DNA from: Periplaneta americana
Lineage: Eukaryota > Arthropoda > Insecta > Blattodea > Blattidae
Direction of reading: 5' to 3'
DNA length: 64,000 nucleotides
Assembly: GCF_040183065.1 (NCBI RefSeq)
Contig: NW_027185502.1
Location: 943,501-1,007,500, forward strand
The notes beneath the pieces were generated by a model. That model did not search any database, was not told the origin of the DNA, and saw only the letters and a list, made by a program, of their open reading frames with translations. This document shows positions 22,791-34,486 of this stretch, one piece after another (the stretch's first letter is position 1; the number at the start of each line of letters is the position of its first letter). Position numbers and translations under genes: made by a program.

Positions 22791-23605
22791 AAGGTACGGT
22801 CACACGACGCTACTTTTGCAGCGATGCAGTACAAAAAACTGCGCAACTCTCGTACTGCGACGTGTGAACAACGGTGCAACCCAAAAAGTAGCGGCTGCCG
22901 AACCTGCTGCTCGCTACTTTTCCATGCTGCGCAGCTTAGAAGTAGCGACGTGTGAACAGGGTTCTCAGGGTTGCTGCCGCAGCATTTTTGATATCGGTTT
23001 TGTTGAAACTTTTCCTGCGGTTGCGACCAGTGTTGCCACCCACTTTTATTGTTTGGATGTATTTTAATGTTGTATGTGATGAAAATAAATTACTTGTAAC
23101 AGTTATTAAATGCACAACACAGTCTGAGCATTTTGCTGACGATATAATTCATTTTTAAAATTTTCTGTAGTGTAGTTTCAAACAGGAGGGTTGCCAACAT
23201 TGATTATGTGAATATGTTGGTTATCATTTAAGTATATAGGTGTTTTTAAAAGCTTTATAGTAAAAATAATGCCAATGTCTGAATACTAGATACGACAGAA
23301 AAGCAAATAATAGATAAATAAGCTTTCGCATGAGTTTATTAATAATGCGAACATAACCACAAAATGTATATTGAGAAGTCAACATGGAGATGGAAACCTG
23401 CAGCATGACTGAGGCTGCAAAAGTAGCGCCTTGTGTGTGAACAGACTCGCAACCTCCAGTTGCAACTTTTGCAGCACTCGGGTTGCGCAGCACGAAAAGT
23501 AGCATGCAGTGCGCTACTTTTGGCTTATGTGTGAACACGACACGCAGCTTTTGCAGCTGCAGTACACAAGTTGCACAGCAAAAGTAGTGACATGTGACCG
23601 TACCT
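22791..23605. mobile_element. TIR element, family T1 copy 2 (815 bp)
   Basis: Ends AAGGTACGGTCACACGACGC and, reversed, AGGTACGGTCACATGTCACT. Same orientation as copy 1 and close in sequence, for example GATATCGGTTTTGTTGAAAC and GAACAGGGTTCTCAGGGTT. No coding capacity. Confidence 0.85.
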
Positions 23606-24250
23606 GAAGATAGAAAATAACATTACACAGCATGCATCAAATGTTCATCATCTGGTTTTTAATATATTACAGAACCTCAAACAAGATGTTAATATGGAAT
23701 TAATTATACATCAAAGAATATGTGGAACATATAAAGAATATATAAACACATTTTGAAAAGCACAAATGAGAATGTTATACCTATGCTGACTTGTGTGAGC
23801 TGCAACAAACACAAAGAACGGAAAAAGCTAAGTAGGTGATAGAATAGGCCTATAACGCTTTTATATATACAAAACAAACAGAATTGCGTATTTTCCATTT
23901 ACTTGAGTGTATATTAACAAACAGAAACAAGACTGGTACACACATATTTTAAAAATGTCAACAGAGAGATACACCAAAATATTACTAGATTTCAAACTCA
24001 TATCATACTGGCACCTTCTGGCCACATGGAAATTGAATTCTGTTCAAATAGGATACACGCTTAAACCTCTCTTGAAGGAAGAAACAGGCCTAAAGCTATG
24101 AAGTAAATAATGAATTATATGCACTGATAACATACTAGTCAAAGTAAGTTCAGGACAGTTTGACATCTTGAACAGTGACGAAGCATGCATGCACCATGCA
24201 ATTGTTTTAATTTCTCTCAAGAAAGTTGGCGTGATTAGACATTATTCCTT

Positions 24251-24251
24251 A

Positions 24252-24285
<34 letters not shown>

Positions 24286-24298
24286 ATTATTATTATTA
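24251..24298. repeat. (ATT)n microsatellite
   Basis: About 16 trinucleotide units with one TTAA interruption. Confidence 0.9.
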
Positions 24299-24398
24299 CA
24301 CAGCATAAAGTTCTATTCTTTAACTTCCAAAATGTAATTCTGTAGATTTACCAGTATATTTATATTTGAAATCCACCCGCTGTTAATTTAGGCACTAC

Positions 24399-24577
24399 GG
24401 GCCGTATTCATAGACATTTTTAGCGCGGGTTTCCAGTGGATGATCAGCGTTTTTCGTATTCATAAACCAGTGTTAGCGATAGGATATGATTTGAATTCTG
24501 TACTAGTAACCAGAGGATAGCAGGGGCTAGCTTAGTATGCTCGTAGCGTGTGCTGCGAAATGTCTATGAATAGCACT
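24399..24577. mobile_element. Short MITE with GGGCCGTATTCATAGACATT ends
   Basis: The left end reads GGGCCGTATTCATAGACATT and the right contains AAATGTCTATGAATA, its inverse. The right tip (GCACTC) has diverged. The 180-bp size and lack of ORF fit a MITE. A target duplication is not clear. Confidence 0.7.
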
Positions 24578-25183
24578 CTACTAGACTGTCCTGAGAAAAT
24601 AGGCTATAATTTGCTTTTCCTCAAAGTTCATATGTTGGAAAGGTTTCAATTTATGTTTTCCAATGTAACAACACCTTGTCACAGTCACCCGTGTTGACAT
24701 TAAACAAAACAACAAAATACAACTTTATCTTCTCGATGATCTGAACGAAACTTGAGCACTTGAACTGTCACGAAATCATGCTACACTGAAAGCTAAATTG
24801 TAAAAGGTGCGGATCTTTGAGTGGTGAATAAACTATGTCCATTTGCTATTATGCTGAAAAATATCACTGTCAGAATAACCATAAAAACGTAAGGTCAAGC
24901 AGGCAGAAAACTGTGTGTCAGTCCGTCACTGTCGTATAGCATGCAGATTTACACTCTGCCTTTACGGCATCCGAACTGACAGGTATTTCACCCTAACACA
25001 TTCTTTGTCTGCTCAGCGCTTGTATGAGATCTGTGAACAGTAATACACCCTGAGGCTTCTGAAGGCATTTTTGTCAAATGCTGGATATAGGCCATATAAA
25101 TTGTATGCAGTCTAACCTGATTAGATTTAAAGTGAATACAGCATTATTTAATATTTGCGCGGAAAATAAAACAAGAAAAATAA

Positions 25184-25185
<2 letters not shown>
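24578..25185. other. Intronic sequence, nothing recognised
   Basis: No feature supported between the MITE and the (AAT)n tract. Confidence 0.35.

Positions 25186-25220
<35 letters not shown>
25186..25220. repeat. (AAT)n microsatellite
   Basis: About 12 units of AAT. Confidence 0.9.
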
Positions 25221-25351
25221 TCGAATTATAGGTATTGTGTTTTTAAAAATAATAATAGGGCATGCTCTGAATATTTGCCACTGATCTTGAAATGAAAACG
25301 AGAAAAGTGATATGTTTCACACTGACTCTAGGAAATTATTAGTTTACTCAC

Positions 25352-25466
25352 TTTACAAAAAATCGTCCTCTAATAGACAGCAGTACTCCTGCCACAATAT
25401 GGTCTTGAATCAAGCCACTCAATGGCGTTCCATCTTTTGGAACCAGGTACTGATTATTTACACTCA
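25352..25466 (-). CDS. POLR1A: POLR1A exon, QYLVPKDG segment
   Basis: The acceptor tttcag is followed by two bases that complete a leucine with the previous exon, giving [20 protein letters not shown] then [17 protein letters not shown]. It ends with two bases before gtgagt. The PKDG...GLIQDH block is a signature of Rpb1-type subunits just after the catalytic loop. Confidence 0.95.
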
Positions 25467-26224
25467 CTGAAAATGAAACAAAATTCAGGAATGGAAGCCA
25501 AATGTATCTGTTTGGGACGAAAGAGCAGGTGCAATTCAAGCAAAATTTTAAGAACATAATTTTTTACAACCAGGGTCAGATTATTTACTGCGCACAAACT
25601 TTGCTTTTTTAATCTTTCAATTGACCATTACAAAATATACTAAACATGTTTCCTTGATTCATTCAAGGACATGCTACAGAGTCAATGGCATAGTATGGTG
25701 GTATCCAATATCGAACACTTGAGAAGTAGATCAATGAGTACTCTTGTCTGGTGTCATCTTAATTAACACAGTTTGTGTATCGGTATGCAGAAGGATGTGT
25801 ACTAATGAGATCTTAATCACTCTCACTCTTTCCTACAGTAAATCGTTAAGTTGTCATGGTGATACATGTTACCAAGAGTTGAGACTGAAGAATAATAGTA
25901 GAATTGGATACAGAATTTTGTCTTTATTCGTCATTATTTTTGAACAATTCAATCTCCAATATAAGTAAATCTATGAAATGGGACCAACAACTCTACTTTC
26001 TTAATCAATGGAAGTAACTATGTTTTGCAATTTTATCCACTTAAAAAACTACTATGTATGGGTTTGAACTTAGGATACATAGGTCCAAAGGTAATTCTGA
26101 TAACAAGAAAAGTGTTAAAATACATTTTATGATCAATTTCAATGAATACTTAGGTAATTAAATATAGAAAGTTTTAAAAAAATCTAATGTCACATACAGA
26201 CACAAGTAATGTAATGCATAACAC
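25467..26224. other. Intronic sequence, nothing recognised
   Basis: AT-rich sequence upstream of the QYLVPKDG exon, without detectable domain or repeat ends. Confidence 0.35.
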
Positions 26225-26478
26225 CCTAGATCATATATGTAACAGATAACTCATCGCTATGTTAAAATCGGTAGCACTTTGAAGAGAACAACCGCCAGGA
26301 TTGCCACCTGTCCGCCGTAAACGAACACGAGATGGCAGTACTGTTGCTAATGCAATTCAAATGGGAATTATGATGTGACTCCTTATGTAACAACTAGATG
26401 GCAGCGTAGTAAACCTGATAAAAGTTGTTAACGTCAAAGCCTATAAGGCCGACCTATCTGTTACATATATGATCTAGG
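26225..26478. mobile_element. MITE with perfect 24-bp TIR and 7-bp TSD
   Basis: The ends begin CCTAGATCATATATGTAACA followed by GATA, and the right end is the exact inverse. ATAACAC flanks both sides (26218-26224, 26479-26485). The 254-bp interior has no frame. A 7-bp duplication is uncommon; Tc1/mariner, hAT and Mutator predict 2, 8 and 9. Confidence 0.88.
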
Positions 26479-26818
26479 ATAACACGTAATATAAAATGAA
26501 TTTGTACAGATGTTGATTAGCACACAGGGAATGTTATTGCAAATTACTGTCAGTTCAAGCAAACATGCCCAATATACAAGTATTCAAGTATGTGACATGG
26601 CAGTGAACAGTTTAATAGCCTTCCTGTGGATATAAAAAAATCAAAACTTACGAATATTTAGGATCAAATTAAAGAGGTACCTAATTTCTCATACCTTCTA
26701 TTCTGTAGATGAATTCATGACATTCAACAATGCTGAACGTATATTTTTATCTTGTATTAAGTATCGATACTAACCCCTTGTGTTGTATTAGTATAATGTA
26801 AAACCCTTCTGTATATAC

Positions 26819-27351
26819 AAGGGCATTCGAAAAATAATGGCAACATAGTGTTTCTCCCTAAATTTATTCAGGTTGCTTTTGGCATTACATACTTCAAATA
26901 AAGACCCCTGCCAGTCAACAGTATATTGACAAACCCTTGGAAGATGATGGACTCCATCTGCAGCATCATTTCTGGATCTCTTTTTCACTGATCAATCTAA
27001 AGCTGTTCGGATGCCAACTTTTGATTGAAAGCAAATGCCTCGCTTCCACCCATTTTGCAACAGTTCGGTATGGTAGGACTTTTCTCCCACAAGTTTCTGA
27101 GTTGCATTTTTTTCCTCTTGTAACTTGTATTTTTATGATGCATCTTTGTTCATACCTTACTAACATTTCTAGGGCGTTATTACTTAATACAAATCAGAAA
27201 CAGTCCCTGTATTCACAAAATATGGTTACTTATAGATTTTTAATATTCCACATTTATGCAACAATCGCTCCTTTATTACATACTAAAAGATTCCGATGCT
27301 CACTGCTAGGAGTGCTGATTTACAGTATTGTTGCCATTACTGAATGCCTTA
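26819..27351. mobile_element. Mariner-like MITE, second copy (533 bp)
   Basis: Starts AAGGGCATTCGAAAAATAAT and ends TTGCCATTACTGAATGCCTT, inverted ends. It is colinear with 13587-14940 minus the hAT insert. No transposase. Short frames inside are shadows. Confidence 0.85.
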
Positions 27352-28185
27352 GTATTTCACTAGACTGTCACTATGGAGTAAGTCTTTGTAGTACTATCAC
27401 GACTTTTCTTTCGACATATTCCATATTCTAGCTGTGAAGCGATGGAATGTAAAAAAATACAATACAATTGTAACTATGCACCTGACAGCTTTGTGTAATG
27501 TAGACAGTGAGAGATCCGACGTTGTCACAATGACCACCATACAAGAGCAGAAGAGTCCTTTGCACAATTCTGATGCCTTACTATATAAGATGCTATTGCC
27601 TTTATGCAAAGGATTCTAGTCTGTGAGTCATCACTCTCTGAACAACATCTTTTTTTTTTGCAGGATTTCACAGCAGTGCTAGTAACAACATGAAGCAAAC
27701 TGACAACACAGCAGTGTTCAGCAGCAGTTGATAGAGTACGCTACATTCCTATTAGTGGAGAAGGCTACTGTGCAGTGTTCAATTTTTTCAGCGTGGGTAT
27801 ATTTTCGTGTTGATGTACTTATAAGCGAAGTCTGAATGTACATACTATAACATCATTATATTCCTTTATTTGTATTCAGTTCTACGTTATACGGTGTTAT
27901 ATTTTTTATTCATTTCGTATTATTACTGCTCCTTGATATATCAACGCTTTCGAAGTCGCACAAGTCAATGATTTTCAATATCAGTTCGATGTTCGATGTC
28001 GAAACAGCTGTGATTATCACGTGGAATGTCAGATAGTTATGATTTTTTTCGCCTAAAATTTTTTCCTGGCATATAATACTTATGCCTGGATTTTTAAACC
28101 AAGAATTATGGAAAAAAGTGCGTCTAATACACGAGGAAATATAGTAGTGGCTCTAATACTCAAATTATTGGCTATGGAAGATTCA
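27352..28185. other. Intronic sequence, nothing recognised
   Basis: No supported element ends or coding domain. Confidence 0.35.
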
Positions 28186-28830
28186 TATTATTTATTACTT
28201 ACTTACTAACTGGCTTTTAAGGAACCCGGAGGCTCATTGCTGCCCTCACATAAGCCCGCCATTGGTCCCTATCCTGAGCAAGATTAATCCAGTCTCTATC
28301 ATCATATCCCACCTCCCTCAAATCCATTTTAATATTATCTTCCCATCTACGTCTCGGCCTCCCCAAAGGTCTTTTCCCCTCTGGTCTCCCAACTAACACT
28401 CTGTATGTATTTCTGGATTCGCCCATACGTGCTACATGCCCTGCCCATCGCAAAGTCTGGATTTAATGTTTCTAATTATGTCAGGTGAAGAATACAATGC
28501 GTGCAGTTCTGCGTTGTATAACTTTCTCCATTCTCCTGTAACTTCATCCCTCTTAGCCCCAAATATTTTCCTAAGCACCTTATTCTCAAACACCCTTAAC
28601 CTATGTTCCTCTCTGAAAGTGAGAGTCCAAGCTTCACAACCATACAGAACAACCGGTAATATAACTGTTTTATAAATTCTAACTTTCAGATTTTTTGACA
28701 GCAGACTGGATGACAAAAGCTTCTCAACCTTATTGTTAGGTTTCGTAACTAGCTGTTTTTTACGGTGATGGGTTGTTAGCCCTTCGCCCAACCCCCAAGC
28801 TGGAGGACCACCCACGACTGCTTATTCAAT
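28186..28830 (-). mobile_element. LINE fragment, RT C-terminus, two frames
   Basis: Minus frames 28815-28432 (VRIYKTVILPVVLYGCEAWT, VFENKVLRKIFGAKRDEVTG) and 28453-28217 (MRWAGHVARMGESRNTYRVL, RPLGRPRRRWEDNIKMDLRE) join across a frameshift near 28445 in what should be one RT C-terminal frame. The 3' tail is a TAAG/TAAT run. The first 15 codons of the upstream frame are probably not element sequence. A partial copy of the family lies at 59711-60641. Confidence 0.85.
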
Positions 28831-29640
28831 ATATTCGCAGCTACCCTCCATATCCATATTATATATTACAAATAATAAATAAAGTGCTTGGAAAAATTAT
28901 TTGAATATATAAATAAAGTGTTTCGAAAAATTATCTGATTGTTTTCTTTTAAAATTAAATGCCAAATATACTTCTGGAATTTGTTTAATCTGTCTAAAGA
29001 ATGGGAAGCTATTGATTGATATGAGTCAAGTGAGGGGATGATAGAGGAAAGAAGAAGGAAAGAGAGGGAGAGGAATCCAGGGTTGGGATAATAGGAGAAT
29101 AAGTAGAGTGTAATGGAAGAAGTCTTGACGAGTGCAAGTCCAAGTGTAAGTTACGAAAGGGATTGAGATGAAGAGAAGAAAAAAGAAGTCGAGAATATAA
29201 GAGAGAAGAAGAGCGGAGATGATTCAAGTCCAGCGACCATAGGAGATACTGATAGGGTGCGAAAAACTAGAGGAAACTTGTAAAAACAGTTCAGCGAACA
29301 TAAGATAGTTAAAGAAACAGGGATGTGTGAAGTGTAATAAGTGAACTAGAGGAGAAATCTGACATAGTCTGAGGTATTGATGCCATCAAAGATGTGATGA
29401 TTAGATCAATTAGTGTAGCTGAAGTGGATCTGAGAATAAGATAGAGGAATAAGTAATGAAGTGTTAAGGAGAAAATGAATAGAATAAACAGCGAGAAGAA
29501 AAGTAATGACGGTAGTGAGGCTAATATGAGTTAGGAAAAAATAATACTGAGTGTTTCATGTAACTGAGAAAGGAAGAATGTGGGGAGTGGAGGAGGTAGA
29601 AAGTGAGCAAAAGTAGTGAGAGCGAACGGAAAAAGTTATC
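28831..29640. other. Purine-rich intronic sequence
   Basis: From about 29030 to 29600 the plus strand is strongly purine-biased (AGAGG, GGAAAG words), which creates a serine/leucine-rich shadow frame on the minus strand. No gene supported. Confidence 0.4.
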
Positions 29641-29840
29641 CAATAAAGGGGAAAAAAATGATTAATTTCGAGGGAAAAATTGTTCCAGGGCCGGGTATCG
29701 AACCCGGGATCTTTGGTTAAATGTACCAATGCTCTACCACATGCTCTACCAACTGAGCTACCTGGAAAATCTACCAGACACAGATCCAACTTTTCCCTCT
29801 ATATCCACAGACTTCAAAGTGGGCTCACAACCTCGAAATT
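29641..29840 (-). mobile_element. tRNA-derived SINE (family B), minus copy
   Basis: On the minus strand: GTCTGTGGATATAGAGGGAA, then CCAGGTAGCTCAGTTGGTAG, a duplicated GTAGAGCAT segment, and GATCCCGGGTTCGATACCCG ending CCTGGAACAATTTTTCCCTC. Same family as 10687 and 30175. The internal duplication of the D-arm distinguishes it. Confidence 0.82.
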
Positions 29841-29910
29841 ATTCAAATCAACTTTACAGGGAGTTATACCTGAAAGCTTGATTTGCATAATACACACCAC
29901 TGTTCGTTTA

Positions 29911-30168
29911 AGGGGAGGTTGTAAGCTGATTTGGATCAAAATTAACATTTTTTGGTTTTTAGCTGAACTAGGGCTATCCTCGCTGTGTTAAATTTAGCAA
30001 CTTCAGGTACACTTATCTCAGAAACTATTCAATCTACATCTATGAAAATTTGGACACCTTTAGTTGTGATCTTCCTTAACCTACCGACTTTTTCTTAATT
30101 TATTAGTTCAGCTAAAAACCAAAAAATGTTAATTTTGATCCAAATCAGCTTACAACCTCCCCTCCTCC
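29911..30168. repeat. Palindrome with about 60-bp arms
   Basis: AGGGGAGGTTGTAAGCTGAT...TTTTTAGCTGAACTA at 29911-29970 recurs inverted at 30109-30168, essentially perfect. The spacer is about 138 bases. It lies centrally between the two opposed SINEs, and the 58-bp word starting CTCGAAATTATTCAAATCAA occurs directly repeated outside (29836 and 30358). Confidence 0.85.
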
Positions 30169-30174
30169 TCACAC

Positions 30175-30418
30175 AGAGTTAGTGTGCACTCAGTGTTGGT
30201 TGCTTGACGGTTGTCAGCCCACTTTGAGGTCTGTGGATATAGACGGAAAAGTTGGATCGGTGTCTTGTAGAGTTCCTAGGTAGCTCAGTTGGTAGAGCAC
30301 TGGTACATTTAACCAAAGGTCCCGGGTTCGATACCCGGCCCCGGAACAATTTTTCCCTCGAAATTATTCAAATCAACTTTACAGGGAGTTATACCTGAAA
30401 GCTTGATTTGCGTAAAAA
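30175..30418 (+). mobile_element. tRNA-derived SINE (family B), plus copy
   Basis: Begins CACACAGAGTTAGTGTGCAC, as the copy at 10687 does, with GTCTGTGGATATAGACGGAA, the A box TAGCTCAGTTGGTAGAGC and B box GGGTTCGATACCC, ending CCCCGGAACAATTTTTCCCT and GAAATTATTCAAATCAAC. The anticodon region does not form a proper tRNA loop. Confidence 0.82.
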
Positions 30419-30899
30419 ATTATGTGCATTGAACAAGTAATAGTAAGGAAATAATATAAACAGTAGAACATCGGAACAATAAATGAAACAAATAATATAA
30501 TATGGTAATGTAGATGAGAATGTAGAAAAATTAGTGAATATTAGTCAGAGAAGAAAGGGTTTAAGATAAACAGAAAATTAGGGATAATAATAATGGAAGA
30601 TGACAATGATAATAGAGACGGATGAATAGAATGTTTGTGAACAAGAGTAAGGTAGACAGTGTTGCATAGTATTCAGGAATGGGACTGAGCAAGATAAAGA
30701 AGTGAAGAGTTGAAAATTACTGTACAGCATATCAGAAAGGGTGGAGGAAGAAAATAGACTGAAATAGAGTTGAACTGAAGGTAATGGAAGATGTGGAAAG
30801 ATATAGATGAGAGGAAAAATATTTTAGGATATATGATGGAATGTAATCAAGTGTAGTGGTGAACTGTATACAAAAATGTGAGGGAAACCACCACCTCTA

Positions 30900-31165
30900 A
30901 GTCGTATGATGATGATATAACTTGTTATACTGAGCATGACTGTCTAGCATCACATCTATATCGCATGGAAATTTATAACTCTGAACACTGCACCGTCTGC
31001 AAGGACCAGAGCACTAAAATGAATGGAGAACATCTCTTCAATGCCGAAAACTGGATCCCACTCTCCAGAAGACGAAGAACCTCTCAAAACTGTACTGGCA
31101 TGCCGAAGACTCATGGATTGGTTCCTTATGTCCCGCCAACATAGATAACAACAACACATTGCCTG
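30900..31165 (+). mobile_element. RNase H LINE C-terminal fragment
   Basis: Encodes EHDCLASHLYRMEIYNSEHC and TVCKDQ...MNGEHLF, the C-terminal Cys/His knuckle of the 6250-6905 LINE subfamily. It ends AGATAACAACAACACA. A frameshift follows the knuckle. Confidence 0.75.
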
Positions 31166-31653
31166 TACTTGCTTTTATGGAATTCGAGTGAATAATAACT
31201 CAGTAATCAGCCAAGCACAAAAAAATTAAATAAATAACAAAGACAAAATGTTCCGATATTCCGAAAAAATGTCACAAATAAGGTTCCATGTCACACATGT
31301 CTGCACTCATAGACGTCCACACATACCATGTGAGTCAAGGACAAGCACTTCTGTGTTCCGGAAAAAACTGACAGCTAATGGATCAGCTCAAACTGTTAGT
31401 GAACATCCAAATAAACGATTCCTATTATATTACTCATGCCTGCATGTGACTCAAGAAAGCTGTGTTTCTTAGATAACATATTATTTTAAATTTGAGTGGA
31501 GTTATTTGGAGCACAAAGAAAATTTCCTGCATTAAAGAGTGGCATCTTTTGACAGGCAGTAGCAAGTGTTAAATCTATAACAGAATGCTACAGTGCTATT
31601 TAAAATTAATGAAGAGGAAAGCTGTAATTAATCATGAGATTATTAATACATAC

Positions 31654-31876
31654 AAATATTGTAGGCTTCACTGCGAGCAACTTCGTTCTGGGGAAAATGA
31701 GCATTCATTTCATCGCCATCAAAATCAGCGTTGTAAGCTTTGCAGTTTGCATAGTGCAACCGTATAGTTTTCTCTCCTTTCAGGATTCGTGCAGTATGGG
31801 CCATGATGCTGGGTCTATGTAGAGTAGGCTGCCTGTTTAGAAGTAACACGTCTCCATTGCACAGATGTCTGTGAAC
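31654..31876 (-). CDS. POLR1A: POLR1A exon with catalytic [10 protein letters not shown] loop
   Basis: A phase-0 exon after a ctgtag acceptor, ending with one base before gtatgt. It encodes the double-psi barrel core: [17 protein letters not shown], then [20 protein letters not shown] followed by [15 protein letters not shown]. The three aspartates of the DFDGD motif bind the catalytic magnesium in all multisubunit RNA polymerases. This is the strongest evidence for the gene call. It is intact here. Confidence 0.97.
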
Positions 31877-31924
31877 CTACAGAAAAACAATGTAATAGAT
31901 TATATAGTTCAAACAAATGCTATA

Positions 31925-32878
31925 GAACACACAAAAGTATTTTAGATTCAAACACCTCATGTCATTATTAAACACATTATTATCAGGAAACGAGAGTAAG
32001 ATCAATGTTAAAAATAGCCTATATTATACAGAGCATTCGCCTACGGATGAGGCCAGGAAAGCGGCATGTACTGATACGCCGCTTTGTGCACGCAGTTGTT
32101 GAGACACGCTCGACAATCAAGGACATCAAGGTCGACAAGTTATCAGTTGTGAGCCAGATGTTGCAGTATTTAACACGTACAGTGCAGTTTCTTGACACAG
32201 TTGCTTAAATATTCAGCATTGTGTAAAATTTCTTAACAATGCAAAACGCAAAATTAACGCTTGAACAAAGAGTTTTTATGTATGATGCATATGTGAAAAC
32301 AGAGTCATGTAGAGAGGTGCGTAGGCAATTTGAAGTGAAATATCCGGGTGCTCCAGTTCAGGGTAGAGAAACTGTTAGACGTCTTGTTAACAAATGAAGG
32401 ACAACAGGGTCGATAAATGCTACAATTCCTAAGCGAAAACAAAGAGTACTGACGGGAGAAAAAAATTGATGAAATCAGTGCATAATTTACACGCTCTCCT
32501 AATAAATCTCTAAGATGTGTTTCACAGGAAGTTAGTGTTTCAAAAACATCAGTCTTTACTGCTGCTAAACTTTTAAAATTAAAACCCTACAGACTATAAT
32601 ATAGAAAGCGGAAGCTTACGGATAGACGATTCCAACAAGCGACACCGCAGGCAGGCCGCTTTCCTGGCCCCACCCGTAGGTAAACGCTCTGTATATTACC
32701 AATCTGTTTCAATTTTTGTATTTGGAACATGCACACATAAGTATTTTTGATCCAAACACCTCATGTGATAATTTAACACATTATTATCAGGAAACAAGAG
32801 TAAGATCAATGTTAAAAATAGCCTATATTATATATTACCAACCTGTTTCAATTTTTGTATTTGGAACATACCTACTTA
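31925..32878. repeat. Tandem duplication (about 140 bp), first copy split by a transposon
   Basis: Copy 1 is 31925-32028 plus 32692-32735; copy 2 is 32736-32878. Shared words include CAAACACCTCATGT, AACACATTATTATCAGGAAA, GATCAATGTTAAAAATAGCC and CTGTTTCAATTTTTGTATTT. Copy 2 retains the uninterrupted sequence where the element at 32029-32691 sits in copy 1. Confidence 0.85.
32029..32691 (+). mobile_element. Tc1/mariner-superfamily element with DUF4817-like HTH relic
   Basis: Ends CAGAGCATTCGCCTACGGAT and, reversed, CAGAGCGTTTACCTACGGGT extend as inverted repeats of about 38 bases to GGCCAGGAAAGCGGC. It is flanked by TA, and the paralogous empty site at about 32834 has a single TA. From 32239 the plus strand encodes MQNAKLTLEQRVFMYDAYVK and REVRRQFEVKYPGAPVQGRE, an insect transposon HTH resembling DUF4817, then a stop (32395) and further stops. 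No catalytic domain remains. Confidence 0.85.
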
Positions 32879-33092
32879 ATTTTATTCCCTGAACTTCTTC
32901 AAACATTATGAAACACTTCACAGAACGAGAAAAAGAAATATTCTGAAAAAACAAATTCATATTGTTTGCTTTTATTTTTGTGAAATAAGTCATAAAATCA
33001 GTAATTAGAAATCTATAAAGTAAACGAGTCTCATTGTAAGCCAAACATACTTTGGTTCAAACCAGTAATTACAACAATTAAAATTATTATTA

Positions 33093-33361
33093 GGTAAAAA
33101 GGTAAAGGTATCCCCTTCGTATGTCAGTCATGAAGTTACTTGGGGCGTGTCGAGATGCTTTCATGACCTTGGTACTGGAATGAGGTGGTGTGATCAGAAT
33201 CATGCTCCAACTGCCTTCACTTTTGGAAAAAATCTTGTACTCAATTTGATAGAAGGGTGAATGAACCTCAGGACTGATCTGCAAGTTTAGGCAACGAGAA
33301 AAATCTCGCCACCACTTGGAATTGGACCTAGAACTTTCCAGTCCATAGTCAGTTGCAAAAG
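33093..33361 (-). mobile_element. SINE family C, 5'-truncated, with 8-bp TSD
   Basis: Flanked by TATTATTA (33085-33092, 33362-33369). Minus strand from 33361: ACTGGAAAGTTCTAGGTCCA AT then CAAACTTGCAGATCAGTCCTG. It matches 36407-36693 but lacks the A-box end of the tRNA head. Confidence 0.78.
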
Positions 33362-33651
33362 TATTATTAAGATCTATTAAATAAAGGACCAAATGTATAC
33401 AATTAAGAAATTTTTCATAACCTGACACAGTAAAACTTCATTTATACATTTTTATGGGGTCTGGAGAAAAAAAAATGTATGTGAGGAAAACATATAATTA
33501 AAATGACATTCAATAACATATGAAATAACATTTAAAGATTTTATGGGAAAAACAAGTTAAGCCAATTCAGTAAAATTTCCATAAAAGAAATTTAGAACTT
33601 CACAATTAAGCCATCTTAGTCTAAAAGAAGAATCTTATTCAGAGGCTTGTA

Positions 33652-34399
33652 ATGCCCCATTTTGATTATTGCGATTCCTTGCTAACTAATGTAAGTTCAC
33701 TCTTAGCTGAGAGACTACAACGTGTTCATAATGTGTGCATACGATTCATCTGCAATACTCGTAAATTTGACCATATAACACCTTCCCTCCAGTTACTTTC
33801 ATGGGTGCGTCTGAAGGAACGAAGAACAATACATTCCCTGTCTCTTCTGTTTAGAATCATGCATACTTCTACTCTGAATTATCTGTTATCATGCTTTCAT
33901 TGTCTTACAACTCTTCGAAACCGACATCAAGCACTTCTTTCTATCCCTCATCATAGAAAGTCTTTATATACATCTTCCTATACTGTAGAAATACCTCGCC
34001 TCTGGAATTCGTTACCTAATGACGTCAGGGACTGCCGGACTTTATCACAATTCAAAATTAAATTGGAAAATTTTGTCTTAGTTAATGTTTTTTAGGTATT
34101 GCTAGAAGTATTGATTTGTGTTTTTTTTTTTTTCCTTTTCTTTTTTAACCTAGATTAAAATTGCAAGTTTCTTGTGTATGTTAGTTAATTAGTTAGGATA
34201 CAATTTATTATGATACTTAATCACTCATTTAAAGTTTGTGTGACTGCAACCTGTGTATATTTTTGTGTGGCTTTACTTTGTTTATAGTGTTTTTTTTTCT
34301 CTCTCTATTTCTTGTGTAGCTTTACTTTGTATATAGTGTATTTTTTTACTACACCAGAATAAATAAATAAATAAATAAACAAACAAATAAATAAATACA

Positions 34400-34486
<87 letters not shown>

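Noticed and set aside
29009-29227. Serine/leucine-rich minus ORF
   Set aside because: Shadow of a purine-rich plus strand; no family features.
30277-30348. Possible tRNA gene on plus strand
   Set aside because: Same SINE family and same flanks as 10687; no proper anticodon stem-loop.
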